From GCA-002733465 sp039969155 (GTDB lineage Bacteria > Pseudomonadota > Gammaproteobacteria > Enterobacterales > Kangiellaceae): a stretch of 64,000 nucleotides of DNA. Positions 48,182 to 56,009 of this stretch are shown piece by piece (the first letter of the stretch is position 1; every line of letters begins with the position of its first letter). The stretch covers positions 78,548 through 142,547 of the forward strand of contig JBDVOJ010000038.1 of assembly GCA_039969155.1 (NCBI GenBank), in the 5' to 3' direction. The notes under the pieces are model-generated. The model saw only the letters and a program-made list of their open reading frames with translations. It had not been told where the DNA came from and searched no databases. The position numbers and the translations under genes were made by a program.

Positions 48182-49306
48182 TTAAACCGCGGCGGCATTG
48201 TGGTATAGCTTTTTAGTTGGATTCTCGGGCAAGTAACTCGTGCTACTCACATCGGATGAATCAGACTGATCGTTGGCATTTGCGGGCTCCGAACCTTCAG
48301 CCGTGATGCCTAAACGCTTAAACAATTGAATGTCGCGATCGACTTCTGGGTTATCGGTCGTCAACAGCTTATCACCATAAAAAATCGAATTAGCACCAGC
48401 AAAGAAACACATGGCTTGCATTTCATCGGACATATTTTCTCGACCAGCGGATAGACGAACATAAGATTCTGGCATCATGATTCGAGCCACCGCAATCATT
48501 CGTACAAAATCAAAACTATCGATTGCTTCAGCATCTTCTAAAGGCGTACCTTTAACCGCGATCAATTGATTAATCGGTACACTTTGTGGGTGCTCAGGTA
48601 AATTGGCGAGCGCCTGTAACAAACCAAGCCGATCATTAACTGATTCCCCCATTCCCAAGATCCCGCCCGCACAAACTTTCATGCCCGCGTCTCTAACATG
48701 GGCTAAAGTCTGCAAACGATCTTCGAACGTTCGAGTGGTAATAATTTGGTCATAGTACTCTTCTGACGTATCTAAATTGTGGTTGTAGTAATCTAAACCT
48801 GCCTGTTGTAACTCATTAGCTTGCTCTCCGGTTAACATGCCGAGGGTCATACAAGTTTCCAAACCGAGTTGTTTGACCGCTTTAACCATTTCAATCACTA
48901 CTGGAAAGTCTTTACCTCTCGGCGAGCGCCACGCGGCCCCCATGCAAAAACGAGTTGCTCCAGTTTCTTTTGCCTGTTTTGCTGCAGTGACAACCTTGTC
49001 TAGCGCAACTAATTGCTCTTTAGAAAGACCGGTATTATGGTGACCACTCTGCGGGCAATAAGCGCAGTCTTCTGGGCAAGCTCCCGTTTTAATGCTCATT
49101 AGAGTTGAAGTTTGTACTTGGTTAGGTTCGAAGTGTTGTCGGTGAATCGTCTGCGCTTTAAATAACAAGTCATTCATTGGAAGTTGGTAAAGCTCCCGAA
49201 TTTGCGAAATCTGCCAATCGTGCCTAACACCAAGCCTACTCACCTTTTGAACAGATTGATTTTGTTCATTGTGTGTTAAGTCCGGGGTGGTTTTGGCTTG
49301 TATCAT
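48182..49306 (-). CDS. bioB: biotin synthase BioB
   Basis: A 374-residue radical SAM enzyme that inserts sulfur into dethiobiotin. The [4Fe-4S] motif is CPEDCAYC in TGACPEDCAYCPQSGHHN; further motifs are ETCMTLGMLT, YYNHNLDTS, CAGGILGMGE and the conserved Arg/Asn of LSAGRENMSDE. The ATG at 49306 was chosen: a TTG 34 codons upstream is poorly supported and gives an atypical extension. The C-terminus has an extra acidic/Ser-rich segment before LYHNAAAV. It is the first gene of the biotin operon; bioA is absent from the window. Confidence 0.95.
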   Translation of the reverse strand: MIQAKTTPDLTHNEQNQSVQKVSRLGVRHDWQISQIRELYQLPMNDLLFKAQTIHRQHFEPNQVQTSTLMSIKTGACPEDCAYCPQSGHHNTGLSKEQLVALDKVVTAAKQAKETGATRFCMGAAWRSPRGKDFPVVIEMVKAVKQLGLETCMTLGMLTGEQANELQQAGLDYYNHNLDTSEEYYDQIITTRTFEDRLQTLAHVRDAGMKVCAGGILGMGESVNDRLGLLQALANLPEHPQSVPINQLIAVKGTPLEDAEAIDSFDFVRMIAVARIMMPESYVRLSAGRENMSDEMQAMCFFAGANSIFYGDKLLTTDNPEVDRDIQLFKRLGITAEGSEPANANDQSDSSDVSSTSYLPENPTKKLYHNAAAV

Positions 49307-49434
49307 ATTAATTTCGCTCGTATTATCACTAGTGACTGGAATTTTTGTGCTCAGCTGGAAGCCTACAATGTTAGCGCGCGATATTAATTGAGCCAGCCGA
49401 AACGTCAAGCAACATAATATGACCAGTTTACTTT

Positions 49435-49451
49435 TGGTTAATTATTAACCA
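49435..49451. promoter_or_regulatory. 17-bp palindrome between bioB and comF
   Basis: TGGTTAATTATTAACCA is a perfect 7-3-7 inverted repeat in the divergent gap 49307-49515. It could be an operator for either gene. It does not match the BirA operator as I know it, where two GTAAACC-type half-sites lie about 15 bp apart. Confidence 0.4.
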
Positions 49452-49515
49452 GCAAGACTTAAAATGGCTTCAATTACTGACTTACAGAGGGAGTTTAGTC
49501 TCAGGGAACCCTTAA

Positions 49516-50286
49516 ATGGATTTATTTGAACACTTTAGAATAACTACTGAATGCGTATTGTGCGGATGTAAGGTTAACAACTCTGACCAGCTAACGACGA
49601 ATAAGAGCATAAACTCTTCAAGTAGCAATTCGAGAATAATTTGCCATTTTTGCCATTCCAAAATGCCTTTGAGTCAGTCAAGTTGTTTTACTTGCGGTTT
49701 GCCACTTTTTAGCAAGCGGGATTCAGCTGAACAAGCTGCATCTATAGGGAATGATTGTGGCAGCTGCTTGGCGAATAGTCCTAACTACGACCGCACCGTC
49801 AGCGCGTTTCATTATGAATACCCAATCAATAACTTTATTTCTCAACTAAAATACGGTGCCCAATTACAGTATTTACCAATTCTTGCTGACTATTTATTAT
49901 CCGTGATTCGCATGCATTACCTAGCGACCGACTATCCTTTGTTAATTATTCCAGTACCACTTCACCGAGCCAAACTGGCCGATCGAGGTTTTAACCAATC
50001 TCGACTATTGGCAAATAAACTCTCTAACCAATTGTCGATTAAAGTTTTGAACAAAGGAATCCGCCGAATCAAATCGACTCAGGCGCAATCTGGTTTAGAC
50101 TCCAATGAGCGTAGAGTAAACATGAAGAATGCATTTCAAATCGATTCTCAGCTTCCTGCCCATGTAGCGGTTGTAGATGATGTGGTTACTACAGGAATGA
50201 CAGTGAGCGAACTCACTAAGCAAGCGAAGTTGGCAGGAGCCCAAAGAGTAGATATTTGGTGCCTCGCGCGCGCCTTTGATTATTAG
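49516..50286 (+). CDS. comF: ComF family phosphoribosyltransferase-like protein
   Basis: A 256-residue protein with an N-terminal double zinc ribbon (CVLCGC, CHFCHS, CFTCGL, CGSC) and a C-terminal type I PRTase domain. The PRPP-binding motif is VAVVDDVVTTGMTVSEL (about 218-234), and PVPLHRAKLADRGFNQSRLLA is the ComF hallmark. ComF (GntX/YhgH in gammaproteobacteria) helps use or import DNA during transformation and growth on DNA; the enzymatic role is unproven. Divergent from bioB, an arrangement seen in many gammaproteobacteria. Confidence 0.92.
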   Translation: MDLFEHFRITTECVLCGCKVNNSDQLTTNKSINSSSSNSRIICHFCHSKMPLSQSSCFTCGLPLFSKRDSAEQAASIGNDCGSCLANSPNYDRTVSAFHYEYPINNFISQLKYGAQLQYLPILADYLLSVIRMHYLATDYPLLIIPVPLHRAKLADRGFNQSRLLANKLSNQLSIKVLNKGIRRIKSTQAQSGLDSNERRVNMKNAFQIDSQLPAHVAVVDDVVTTGMTVSELTKQAKLAGAQRVDIWCLARAFDY

Positions 50287-50350
50287 CGAACGTAAGTCTA
50301 TTTGGCGACAATGTTTTGTAACACTCTGATTAAGTAGTTCATCAATTAGC

Positions 50351-50359
50351 TGTTATAAT
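50351..50359 (+). promoter_or_regulatory. extended -10 promoter element before the MATE gene
   Basis: TGTTATAAT is a consensus extended -10 (TGn-TATAAT), which can act with a weak -35. It lies 60 bp before the TTG start of the MATE transporter gene. Confidence 0.5.
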
Positions 50360-50419
50360 CAATTCCCTCATTACCTAGAATAACTATTCGACAGCTCTGC
50401 AACCATAGGAAATTCGTTT

Positions 50420-51745
50420 TTGGTACCTCGTGAACGTTCGACTCAAATATTTCAGATAGCTCTACCAATCATTGGTGGAATGATGTCTCAAAATATTTTG
50501 AATCTAGTAGATGCTGGAATGGTTAGCCAACTAGGTGAAGCTGAATTAGCAGCAGTTGGCCTAGCCAGTTTTATCAATTTTGTTGCTGCTGCCATTTTTA
50601 TGGGCTTTTCATCGGGTGTTCAAGCGACCGTTGCCAGACGAATTGGTGAAGGAAATTCTTCAATTGCCGCCAACCCGTTGAACGGAGCTTTGGTGCTCAT
50701 ATTCTTCGCTACCATACCAACCAGCTATTTCTTAATGAGTTATAGCACCGAAATCATGGCTGCACTTAATAGCGATCCAAAAGTTATATCAGAAGGCGCT
50801 AAGTACTTAGATGCAAGACTCATCGGGATTATGGCGATCGGAATGAACTTCAGTTTTCGTGGCTACTTGAGCGCTATAAAGCTGACAAAGTTCTATTTTA
50901 AAACGATTGTTACCATGCATATTCTTAATATCTTTTTGAACTATGTATTAATTTTCGGTAACTGGGGATTCCCAGAAATGGGTACAGAAGGCGCAGGGCT
51001 AGGCACAACAATTTCAATGTTTGGTGGCACCCTAATGTATTTATGGCTAACCATGAAGCATACCAAGCATTTTGGCTTTGGCGCTCATTTACCATCAATG
51101 CAAACGATAAAGCAGCTGATTAAGATTTCATTGCCCGCGTCCATGCAACAATTGTTTTTTGCGGTGGGTTTCACTCTGCTATTTTGGATCGTTGGAAAAA
51201 TTGGCACTACCGAATTAGCTGCGGCTAACATTTTGACCACCCTGACCTTAGTCGCCATATTGCCATCTATTGGATTCGGAATGAGCGCTGCGACCTTGGT
51301 TGGTCAAGCTTTGGGCAGAAAAGAAATTGAAGATGCTTATCAATGGGCTTGGGATACATCCAAAATAGCGGCTGCATCTATTTTACTATTAAGTCTGCCG
51401 ATGCTAATGCTCCCAGAATTAATTCTATCAATATTTTTTGATAACCCTGCAACCATCGAATTGGCGAGAGTTCCACTTCAGTTAGTGGGTATTGCAATTG
51501 TTATCGATGCTTACAACTTAGTCTTGATGTCCGCGCTGCAGGGTGCTGGTGCTACTCGAATAACGATGATTGTCAGCATAGTGTGCCAATGGCTTATCTT
51601 CCTGCCGTTGGCTTGGATAATTGGTCCCTATTTAGGTATGGGGCTGACAGCGATTTGGTTGACTCAAGGTTTATATCGACTGTTTCAAGCTTTCTGGTTT
51701 GCCTCGCTTTGGCGCAAGCGGGAGTGGAGTAAGATTAAAGTATAG
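50420..51745 (+). CDS. MATE family multidrug efflux transporter (NorM-like)
   Basis: A 441-residue inner-membrane antiporter with about 12 TM helices in two MatE halves (15-175 and 240-400). It opens IFQIALPIIGGMMSQNILNLVDAGMVSQLGE, the classical MATE N-terminus with a membrane Asp, and has GFGMSAATLVGQALGR in the second half. MATE pumps export cationic drugs in exchange for Na+ or H+. The start is TTG with GGAA about 9 nt upstream. Substrates cannot be inferred. Transcribed alone. Confidence 0.93.
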   Translation: MVPRERSTQIFQIALPIIGGMMSQNILNLVDAGMVSQLGEAELAAVGLASFINFVAAAIFMGFSSGVQATVARRIGEGNSSIAANPLNGALVLIFFATIPTSYFLMSYSTEIMAALNSDPKVISEGAKYLDARLIGIMAIGMNFSFRGYLSAIKLTKFYFKTIVTMHILNIFLNYVLIFGNWGFPEMGTEGAGLGTTISMFGGTLMYLWLTMKHTKHFGFGAHLPSMQTIKQLIKISLPASMQQLFFAVGFTLLFWIVGKIGTTELAAANILTTLTLVAILPSIGFGMSAATLVGQALGRKEIEDAYQWAWDTSKIAAASILLLSLPMLMLPELILSIFFDNPATIELARVPLQLVGIAIVIDAYNLVLMSALQGAGATRITMIVSIVCQWLIFLPLAWIIGPYLGMGLTAIWLTQGLYRLFQAFWFASLWRKREWSKIKV

Positions 51746-52542
51746 GGTTGTTTTTTGTCTATAGCGGACGATTCTTATCCTTCTTTTTTAAGAACCAAAC
51801 ATAAAGTCAATGCTTCGAATTCGCTCAGCAACCCTTTGTTTCGCTTCGCTTGCGTGCGAGTAACTTTTGGCCAAAGCACCACCAAAAGTAGGCGTTCTTA
51901 GACGAAAGTAACCAAAAGTGCTTTTCGCTGAAGATAACTCATTGTTTACGTATTGATAGTTGTTCTCAGCCTTTACAGTCCTTATTTGTTGACAGAGAGT
52001 CAGCGGAAGAAAAGAGCTCGCTCACGCTCATTTACTTTTATTGTCTACCCGCTGCCTCATGAGTTTCACTTCCCCGTTATAGCCGCTAGGCGGGTAAAAC
52101 TTTGGCAAAGATATTCACGTCACAAATTACGTGTAAAGAAAGAATGAGCGAAGTCAGGAGTGTTGGGATGGGCCACACAGACGAACAGGTGGTGGGCGTC
52201 CCTTAGAAACCAAAGGCAAGCACTAGGCCAATTTCGGTCGCCCAGTGCGCAACGTCAAGGGCATTTTTGCGTTCTTTTGTTGCTCTTGACAAAAGAATGT
52301 CGCAGTCAGAGCGCCAGCGCTGCGAAACGCCTTTAACCTTGTTTTTAGTTCTTTAAATAGAACAACGAGAATGTCTACTTTGGGAACGGTGCAGTCTTCA
52401 ATATTCCCTAAACTCACTCAATCCAAACACAAAACAATCAAAATAGCATCGCAACTAAAAACTACCTACGAATATTAGATAAACCCACTAACTCAAAAAA
52501 TTTGCTATCATGGATTTTTAAAATCCACCCCCTCCCTTTTTT
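51746..52542. other. 797-bp gap, probably a degenerate dispersed repeat
   Basis: No credible gene. Two short frames (51953-52147 plus, 52223-52417 minus) lack ribosome-binding sites and look like translated repeat. The region has inverted words ACTTTTGG..CCAAAAGT near 51860-51892 and a further CCAAAAGTGC near 51910. The minus-strand frame carries a CQEQQKNAKMPLTLRTG-like string, of a kind that recurs at many intergenic sites in gammaproteobacterial genomes. I read it as the decayed remains of a dispersed repeat. The promoter of srkA should lie at the 3' end; TATCAT near 52505 is a weak -10. Confidence 0.5.
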
Positions 52543-53517
52543 ATGACTCAAAATGAAATTCAATCATTTTTTAATCTCACACCAGACGGTGTACTAGATG
52601 CTATCGAGTCAGTAGGAATCGAACCTCAAGCCGCATTACTAGCCCTCAACAGCTATGAAAATAGGGTTTATCAATTCAGAGATTATGATGAACAAAAATA
52701 CGTGGTTAAATTCTATCGTCCGAACCGCTGGAGCGATGAGCAAATACTTGAGGAGCATGACTTTAGTTTAGAGCTAGCTGACAGTGAAGTACCGGTGATC
52801 CCACCACTCAGATTTAATCAACAAACCCTGCTTAAATCGAATGGTTTTAGATTCTCAATTTTTGAATGTAAGGGCGGCAGAACGCCAGAGTTAGAGGATG
52901 AAAAAACCCTTGAATGGATCGGTCGTTTTATTGGTCGAATTCATTTAATTGGCGAAAGTAAACCCTTTGATAAAAGGCCTAGGGTTAATGTTGAATCTTA
53001 TGCTCAGGATAGCCAACGTTTTTTGTTAAAAAACGATTTTATTCCATCGCATATTCTTGACGCCTATACCGCGCTTACCGACCAGCTTATTGAAATTTGT
53101 CTAGAACGTTTTCAACAACTGGGTGAATATCAGTCACTGAGACTTCACGGCGACTGCCACCCTAGCAATATATTGTGGACGGATGATGGGCCGCATTTTG
53201 TCGATTTCGACGATTCTCGAAACGGCCCAGCGATTCAAGATCTTTGGATGTTGATCAATGACGCATCTGATAGAAATCTGTGGAACAAATTATTGCAAGG
53301 TTATGAAGACTTTTTTGAGTTTGACGACCGACAATTCAAAATAATGGAACCACTAAGAACCATTCGCATGATCCATTATAGTGGCTGGTTAGCTCAGCGA
53401 TGGGAGGATCCGAGTTTTAAGCATAACTTCCCATGGTTTAACACTACCCGCTATTGGGAAGACAATCTGCTATCTCTAAAAGAACAATTAGCGACTATTC
53501 AGCATAGCTCCTACTAA
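52543..53517 (+). CDS. srkA: stress response kinase SrkA (YihE)
   Basis: A 324-residue cytosolic Ser/Thr kinase of the APH/YihE fold. It begins NLTPDGVLDAIESVG and ALNSYENRVYQFRDYD; the ATP-site Lys lies in YVVKFYRP. The catalytic loop is LHGDCHPSNILW (HxD...N) and the metal-binding Asp lies in HFVDFDDSRNGPAIQDLWML. SrkA in E. coli counters stress-induced death, acting against the MazEF pathway. Upstream of the ATG there is C-rich and T-rich sequence with no Shine-Dalgarno, so translation may be leaderless or weak. Length is normal. Confidence 0.93.
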   Translation: MTQNEIQSFFNLTPDGVLDAIESVGIEPQAALLALNSYENRVYQFRDYDEQKYVVKFYRPNRWSDEQILEEHDFSLELADSEVPVIPPLRFNQQTLLKSNGFRFSIFECKGGRTPELEDEKTLEWIGRFIGRIHLIGESKPFDKRPRVNVESYAQDSQRFLLKNDFIPSHILDAYTALTDQLIEICLERFQQLGEYQSLRLHGDCHPSNILWTDDGPHFVDFDDSRNGPAIQDLWMLINDASDRNLWNKLLQGYEDFFEFDDRQFKIMEPLRTIRMIHYSGWLAQRWEDPSFKHNFPWFNTTRYWEDNLLSLKEQLATIQHSSY

Positions 53518-53556
53518 ATCAGCCACTTCAAAGAGCATTCTATTACACCTTTTTTG

Positions 53557-53578
53557 TTCAGTTTTCATTCAGTTTACA
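53557..53578 (+). promoter_or_regulatory. tandem 11-bp direct repeat, possible response-regulator box
   Basis: TTCAGTTTTCA is followed directly by TTCAGTTTACA, 10 of 11 bases identical. Tandem repeats with 11-bp period are the binding pattern of OmpR/PhoB-type regulators. It lies 56 bp before the 29-codon gene. The -10 is not certain (TATTCT at 53605-53610 is a candidate). Confidence 0.45.
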
Positions 53579-53633
53579 TATCGGATAATTGCTTCCAAGG
53601 TGACTATTCTAGTCAATATTGAGGGAGCTAGCC

Positions 53634-53723
53634 ATGACTAATCAACGTGAAAAATTTAAGCACTTTGTTCTGGCTGCCCTTTTCTTGCTCAGCTACATCG
53701 GAGCACAAAATATAGGCATTTAG
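53634..53723 (+). CDS. small single-TM membrane peptide, 29 residues
   Basis: An ATG with GGGAG 8 nt upstream opens a frame of 29 codons closed by TAG. The product starts MTNQREKFKH, polar and basic, and continues with one hydrophobic helix of about 15 residues ending in a short GAQNIGI tail. This layout (N-in basic head, one TM) is typical of small bacterial membrane proteins. An 11-bp tandem repeat lies upstream and a strong terminator 48 bp downstream, so it has its own transcription unit. I do not recognise a family. The evidence for expression is the ribosome-binding site plus this flanking architecture. Confidence 0.62.
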   Translation: MTNQREKFKHFVLAALFLLSYIGAQNIGI

Positions 53724-53771
53724 GCTATAAAATATTGGTTTAATTAGCTTCATAAAAAATTCACTTCCCTG

Positions 53772-53807
53772 CCGGCTGGTGTCCCATTTGACCAGTCGGT
53801 TTTTTTT
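53772..53807 (+). terminator. rho-independent terminator after the 29-codon gene
   Basis: CCGGCTGGT pairs with ACCAGTCGG (one mismatch) around a loop of about 10 nt, followed by eight T. It stands between the 29-codon gene and the DUF6164 gene. Confidence 0.85.
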
Positions 53808-53920
53808 GCTTGCTTATAAGTTATCTCATTGGCCTTGGATTTTGCTAAACGCTCGGCCAATAATTTTGTTACAATAGTTCATCGACAACCTAATTATTTT
53901 CTACCTGCCCACAAAAATTT

Positions 53921-54277
53921 ATGTCTAATCTGCTTTTTAAGTTAAATGGTGTACCTGAAGATGAAGCTGAGGATATCCGGGATATTCTAGAGTCTGCCGA
54001 AATCGAGTGGTATGAAACTGATTCTGGGCGCTGGGGTTTAGGCTACGCTGCAATGTGGACTCGTGAAAAAGAAAAGGTCGACCGAGCAAAACAACTCATA
54101 AAAGAATACCAGATTGAAAGATATCAAAATGCAAAATCCGAACTTGAATCCCTTGAACAGACCGGTGAAAAAATTAGCCGGTTAGAGTTTTTTATGCAAT
54201 CACCAATCAAATTCGCGATGTTGTTAATTTTCGCAGGGTTGCTAGGTTACTTTACCGTAGTCCCATTTTTTGGCTAA
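53921..54277 (+). CDS. DUF6164 family membrane protein
   Basis: A 118-residue protein: a cytosolic alpha-beta part (MSNLLFKLNGVPEDEAEDIRDIL, EIEWYETDSGRWGLGYAAMW) like a putative signal-transducing DUF2007-type fold, a charged helix (EYQIERYQNAKSELESLEQ) and one C-terminal TM helix (PIKFAMLLIFAGLLGYF). It matches DUF6164; function unknown. The promoter probably includes TACAAT about 50 bp upstream. The next small gene follows by 33 bp. Confidence 0.82.
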   Translation: MSNLLFKLNGVPEDEAEDIRDILESAEIEWYETDSGRWGLGYAAMWTREKEKVDRAKQLIKEYQIERYQNAKSELESLEQTGEKISRLEFFMQSPIKFAMLLIFAGLLGYFTVVPFFG

Positions 54278-54310
54278 CCAACTAGCTTTGAGTTAAAATC
54301 GTACGAGTAA

Positions 54311-54595
54311 ATGACTATGCAAACGGATCCCGACAAACTGATCAAATCCCATCAAAAACTAAATCATTCCGAAATGAAAAAAGTGGTTTCCCATACTCAA
54401 AGAGAAAAAGATGATTGGTTTATCAATTCAATTATGGTTGAAGGTTGCGATGTTCCGTTTAAATACAAACGAAAGACTAAGTACAAACAGCTGAATAAAG
54501 GTCAGCGAGTGAATCTAACTTACTACCCAGAAACGGAAGTCGTTGCAGGGTTGGAGTTCGAAACAATGAAAGTTGTGAGGATTAAACTTTCGTGA
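54311..54595 (+). CDS. conserved hypothetical protein, 94 residues
   Basis: A small, basic, cytosolic protein that I cannot assign to a family. The N-terminal third is helical and rich in Lys and His (DKLIKSHQKLNHSEMKKVV); the rest is beta-rich (WFINSIMVEGCDVPFKYKR, GQRVNLTYYPET, VVRIKLS) and could be an OB- or PilZ-like small barrel. It has no strong Shine-Dalgarno: GAGTAA is the nearest purine run. It probably shares a transcript with the DUF6164 gene. Confidence 0.65.
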   Translation: MTMQTDPDKLIKSHQKLNHSEMKKVVSHTQREKDDWFINSIMVEGCDVPFKYKRKTKYKQLNKGQRVNLTYYPETEVVAGLEFETMKVVRIKLS

Positions 54596-54668
54596 ACCAC
54601 TTTTAACCCAACTAGTCGTTTTTCAGTTTGCTAACTAATTGAGTTAAAAATATTTTTATTGGTTTTAA

Positions 54669-54965
54669 CTAAGCAGAAATCTTAGTCACTTTCTCATCTT
54701 CAGTCACTTCCTCATCCGAATCATTATCTTCCAGTAAGATCTCTGGACGAGCTTTAAGTGCTTTTGCTAATACTTCCTTGTTTTCTGCGACCAACATACC
54801 AATGCTTTCAATTTGCTCTTCAGAAAGCCCTTCGATTGATTTTTCCATCCACAAACTAACATTTTCAGCTAGCTCGAGCATTTTGTCATAGTTGTCTGCG
54901 GATTTTTTATCGGTAAAGGTTTGATTAGAGTCGCGATCTGACATATATAAAGTCACCACTGCCAT
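54669..54965 (-). CDS. yebG: YebG family protein
   Basis: A 98-residue cytosolic protein resembling E. coli YebG, a DNA-damage (SOS) induced protein of unknown function. The conserved block SDRDSNQTFTDKKSADNYDKMLELAENVS aligns with SFTSKKEADAYDKML in E. coli, and the C-terminus is acidic in both. The ATG at 54965 has GGAG 8 nt upstream; a longer frame from 55031 is not supported. I see no LexA box (CTGT-N8-ACAG) in the 115 bp upstream, so SOS control is doubtful here. Confidence 0.85.
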   Translation of the reverse strand: MAVVTLYMSDRDSNQTFTDKKSADNYDKMLELAENVSLWMEKSIEGLSEEQIESIGMLVAENKEVLAKALKARPEILLEDNDSDEEVTEDEKVTKISA

Positions 54966-55126
54966 AGGAATGCTCCCATTGATTAAAAAGTTAGTTGAGT
55001 GCAGCAAAGCTGAAAAGTTGATGGTCAACAAGCCGCGAAATAGGTTTCGCCAACAATACTACCTGTATGAGTAGTGTTTGGCAAGCAATAGATTTGGAAT
55101 AGTCGCTAACTTTGTCGGAGGCAGCT

Positions 55127-55150
55127 TGTCAGCCTGAAGACTGACCTACA
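55127..55150 (+). repeat. REP-like dispersed palindromic word, copy 2
   Basis: TGTCAGCCTGAAGACTGACC and then TACA. GTCAG pairs with CTGAC. It is identical over 24 bases to the copy at 57187-57210, and 20 of the 21 bases 55128-55148 match the copy at 38348-38368. It lies in the 295-bp gap between yebG and fklB. Confidence 0.7.
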
Positions 55151-55253
55151 AAATATACTTTTGTCCTTTCTCTACCTCACTCTCTTTGGAGAAGGTTTTA
55201 GAGCATATTTATTGTTCCTACAACTAGAAACTAGCAACTCTATCTGAACACAT

Positions 55254-55289
55254 AAAAAAAGCGCCGGTATTACTACCAACGCTTTTTAA
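55254..55289 (-). terminator. rho-independent terminator after fklB
   Basis: Read on the minus strand, AAAAAGCG..GGTA pairs with TACC..CGCTTTTT with a 2-nt internal mismatch, followed by a T run. It lies 38 bp after the fklB stop. Confidence 0.85.
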
Positions 55290-55326
55290 ATTCTTGATCT
55301 TGAGTTTTTGGTTTATATAAAAATAC

Positions 55327-55944
55327 TTAACCTACGATTTCTAATAACTCAATGTCAAAAACTAAAGTCTCACATGGACCAATTGCTCCACCTGCACCTT
55401 GCTCGCCGTAAGCTAGCGCGTATGGGATAGTCAGCTTCCACTTAGAGCCCACAGGCATTAGTTGTAGTGCTTCTGTCCAGCCAGCGATAACACCGTTAAC
55501 TGGAAACTCTGCAGGCTGCCCGCGATCATAAGAGCTGTCGAAAACTGTTCCGTCGATTAATGTGCCGTGGTAGTGAGTTTTAACAGTAGAGCTAGCAGTT
55601 GGAACGTCACCAGAACCTTCAGTGATCACTTCGTACTGTAGACCAGACTCAGTAACAGTGACGCCATCTTTAGCAGCATTTTCTTTAAGGTGGTTTTCAC
55701 CAGCTTCAATAGCACCTTTTGATTTTTCAGCAGCTTGTTCCTGCATTTTTTTGGTAATGTGATCGAATGCAGCTTGCAAGTCTTCTCTGGCAACCGCTGG
55801 CTCAACGTGCATAAATGCATCTTTGATACCTTGTGCTACTGCTTCAATTTCTAATCCGTCAAATGATTGGCCTAGTAATTGGTGGCCCATATTCATTCCG
55901 ATCCCGTAACTTGCTTTTTGCTCAAAAGAGTCATAATTGCTCAT
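55327..55944 (-). CDS. fklB: FKBP-type peptidyl-prolyl isomerase FklB (FKBP22)
   Basis: A 205-residue cytosolic prolyl isomerase. Helical dimerisation domain (1-85: DSFEQKASYGIGMNMGHQL, then AVAQGIKDAF) and FKBP domain (about 95-205: TVKTHYHGTLIDGTVFDSSYDRGQPAEFPVNGVIAGWTEALQLMPVGSKW and YGEQGAGGAIGPCETLVFDIELLEI). The active-site Tyr, Asp, Phe and Trp are in place. It has no signal peptide, so it is FklB rather than FkpA. Followed by a strong terminator; upstream gap 65 bp. Confidence 0.94.
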   Translation of the reverse strand: MSNYDSFEQKASYGIGMNMGHQLLGQSFDGLEIEAVAQGIKDAFMHVEPAVAREDLQAAFDHITKKMQEQAAEKSKGAIEAGENHLKENAAKDGVTVTESGLQYEVITEGSGDVPTASSTVKTHYHGTLIDGTVFDSSYDRGQPAEFPVNGVIAGWTEALQLMPVGSKWKLTIPYALAYGEQGAGGAIGPCETLVFDIELLEIVG

Positions 55945-56009
55945 GCATTCACCTTAATTTTGAAAATTTCAGACTTTTATTCGGGGGCGAGTATACCGAG
56001 ATTAATAGG

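Noticed and set aside
49307..49515. BirA operator before bioB
   Set aside because: The 17-bp palindrome there does not have the two GTAAACC/GGTTTAC half-sites about 15 bp apart.
51953..52147. 64-codon plus-strand frame in the same gap
   Set aside because: No ribosome-binding site and no domain pattern; codon use differs from neighbouring genes.
52223..52417. 64-codon minus-strand frame in the gap before srkA
   Set aside because: No ribosome-binding site, and the sequence looks like translated dispersed repeat rather than a gene.
54966..55080. LexA box before yebG
   Set aside because: A CTGT occurs within an ACTAC..GTAGT inverted repeat, but no ACAG lies at the required distance.
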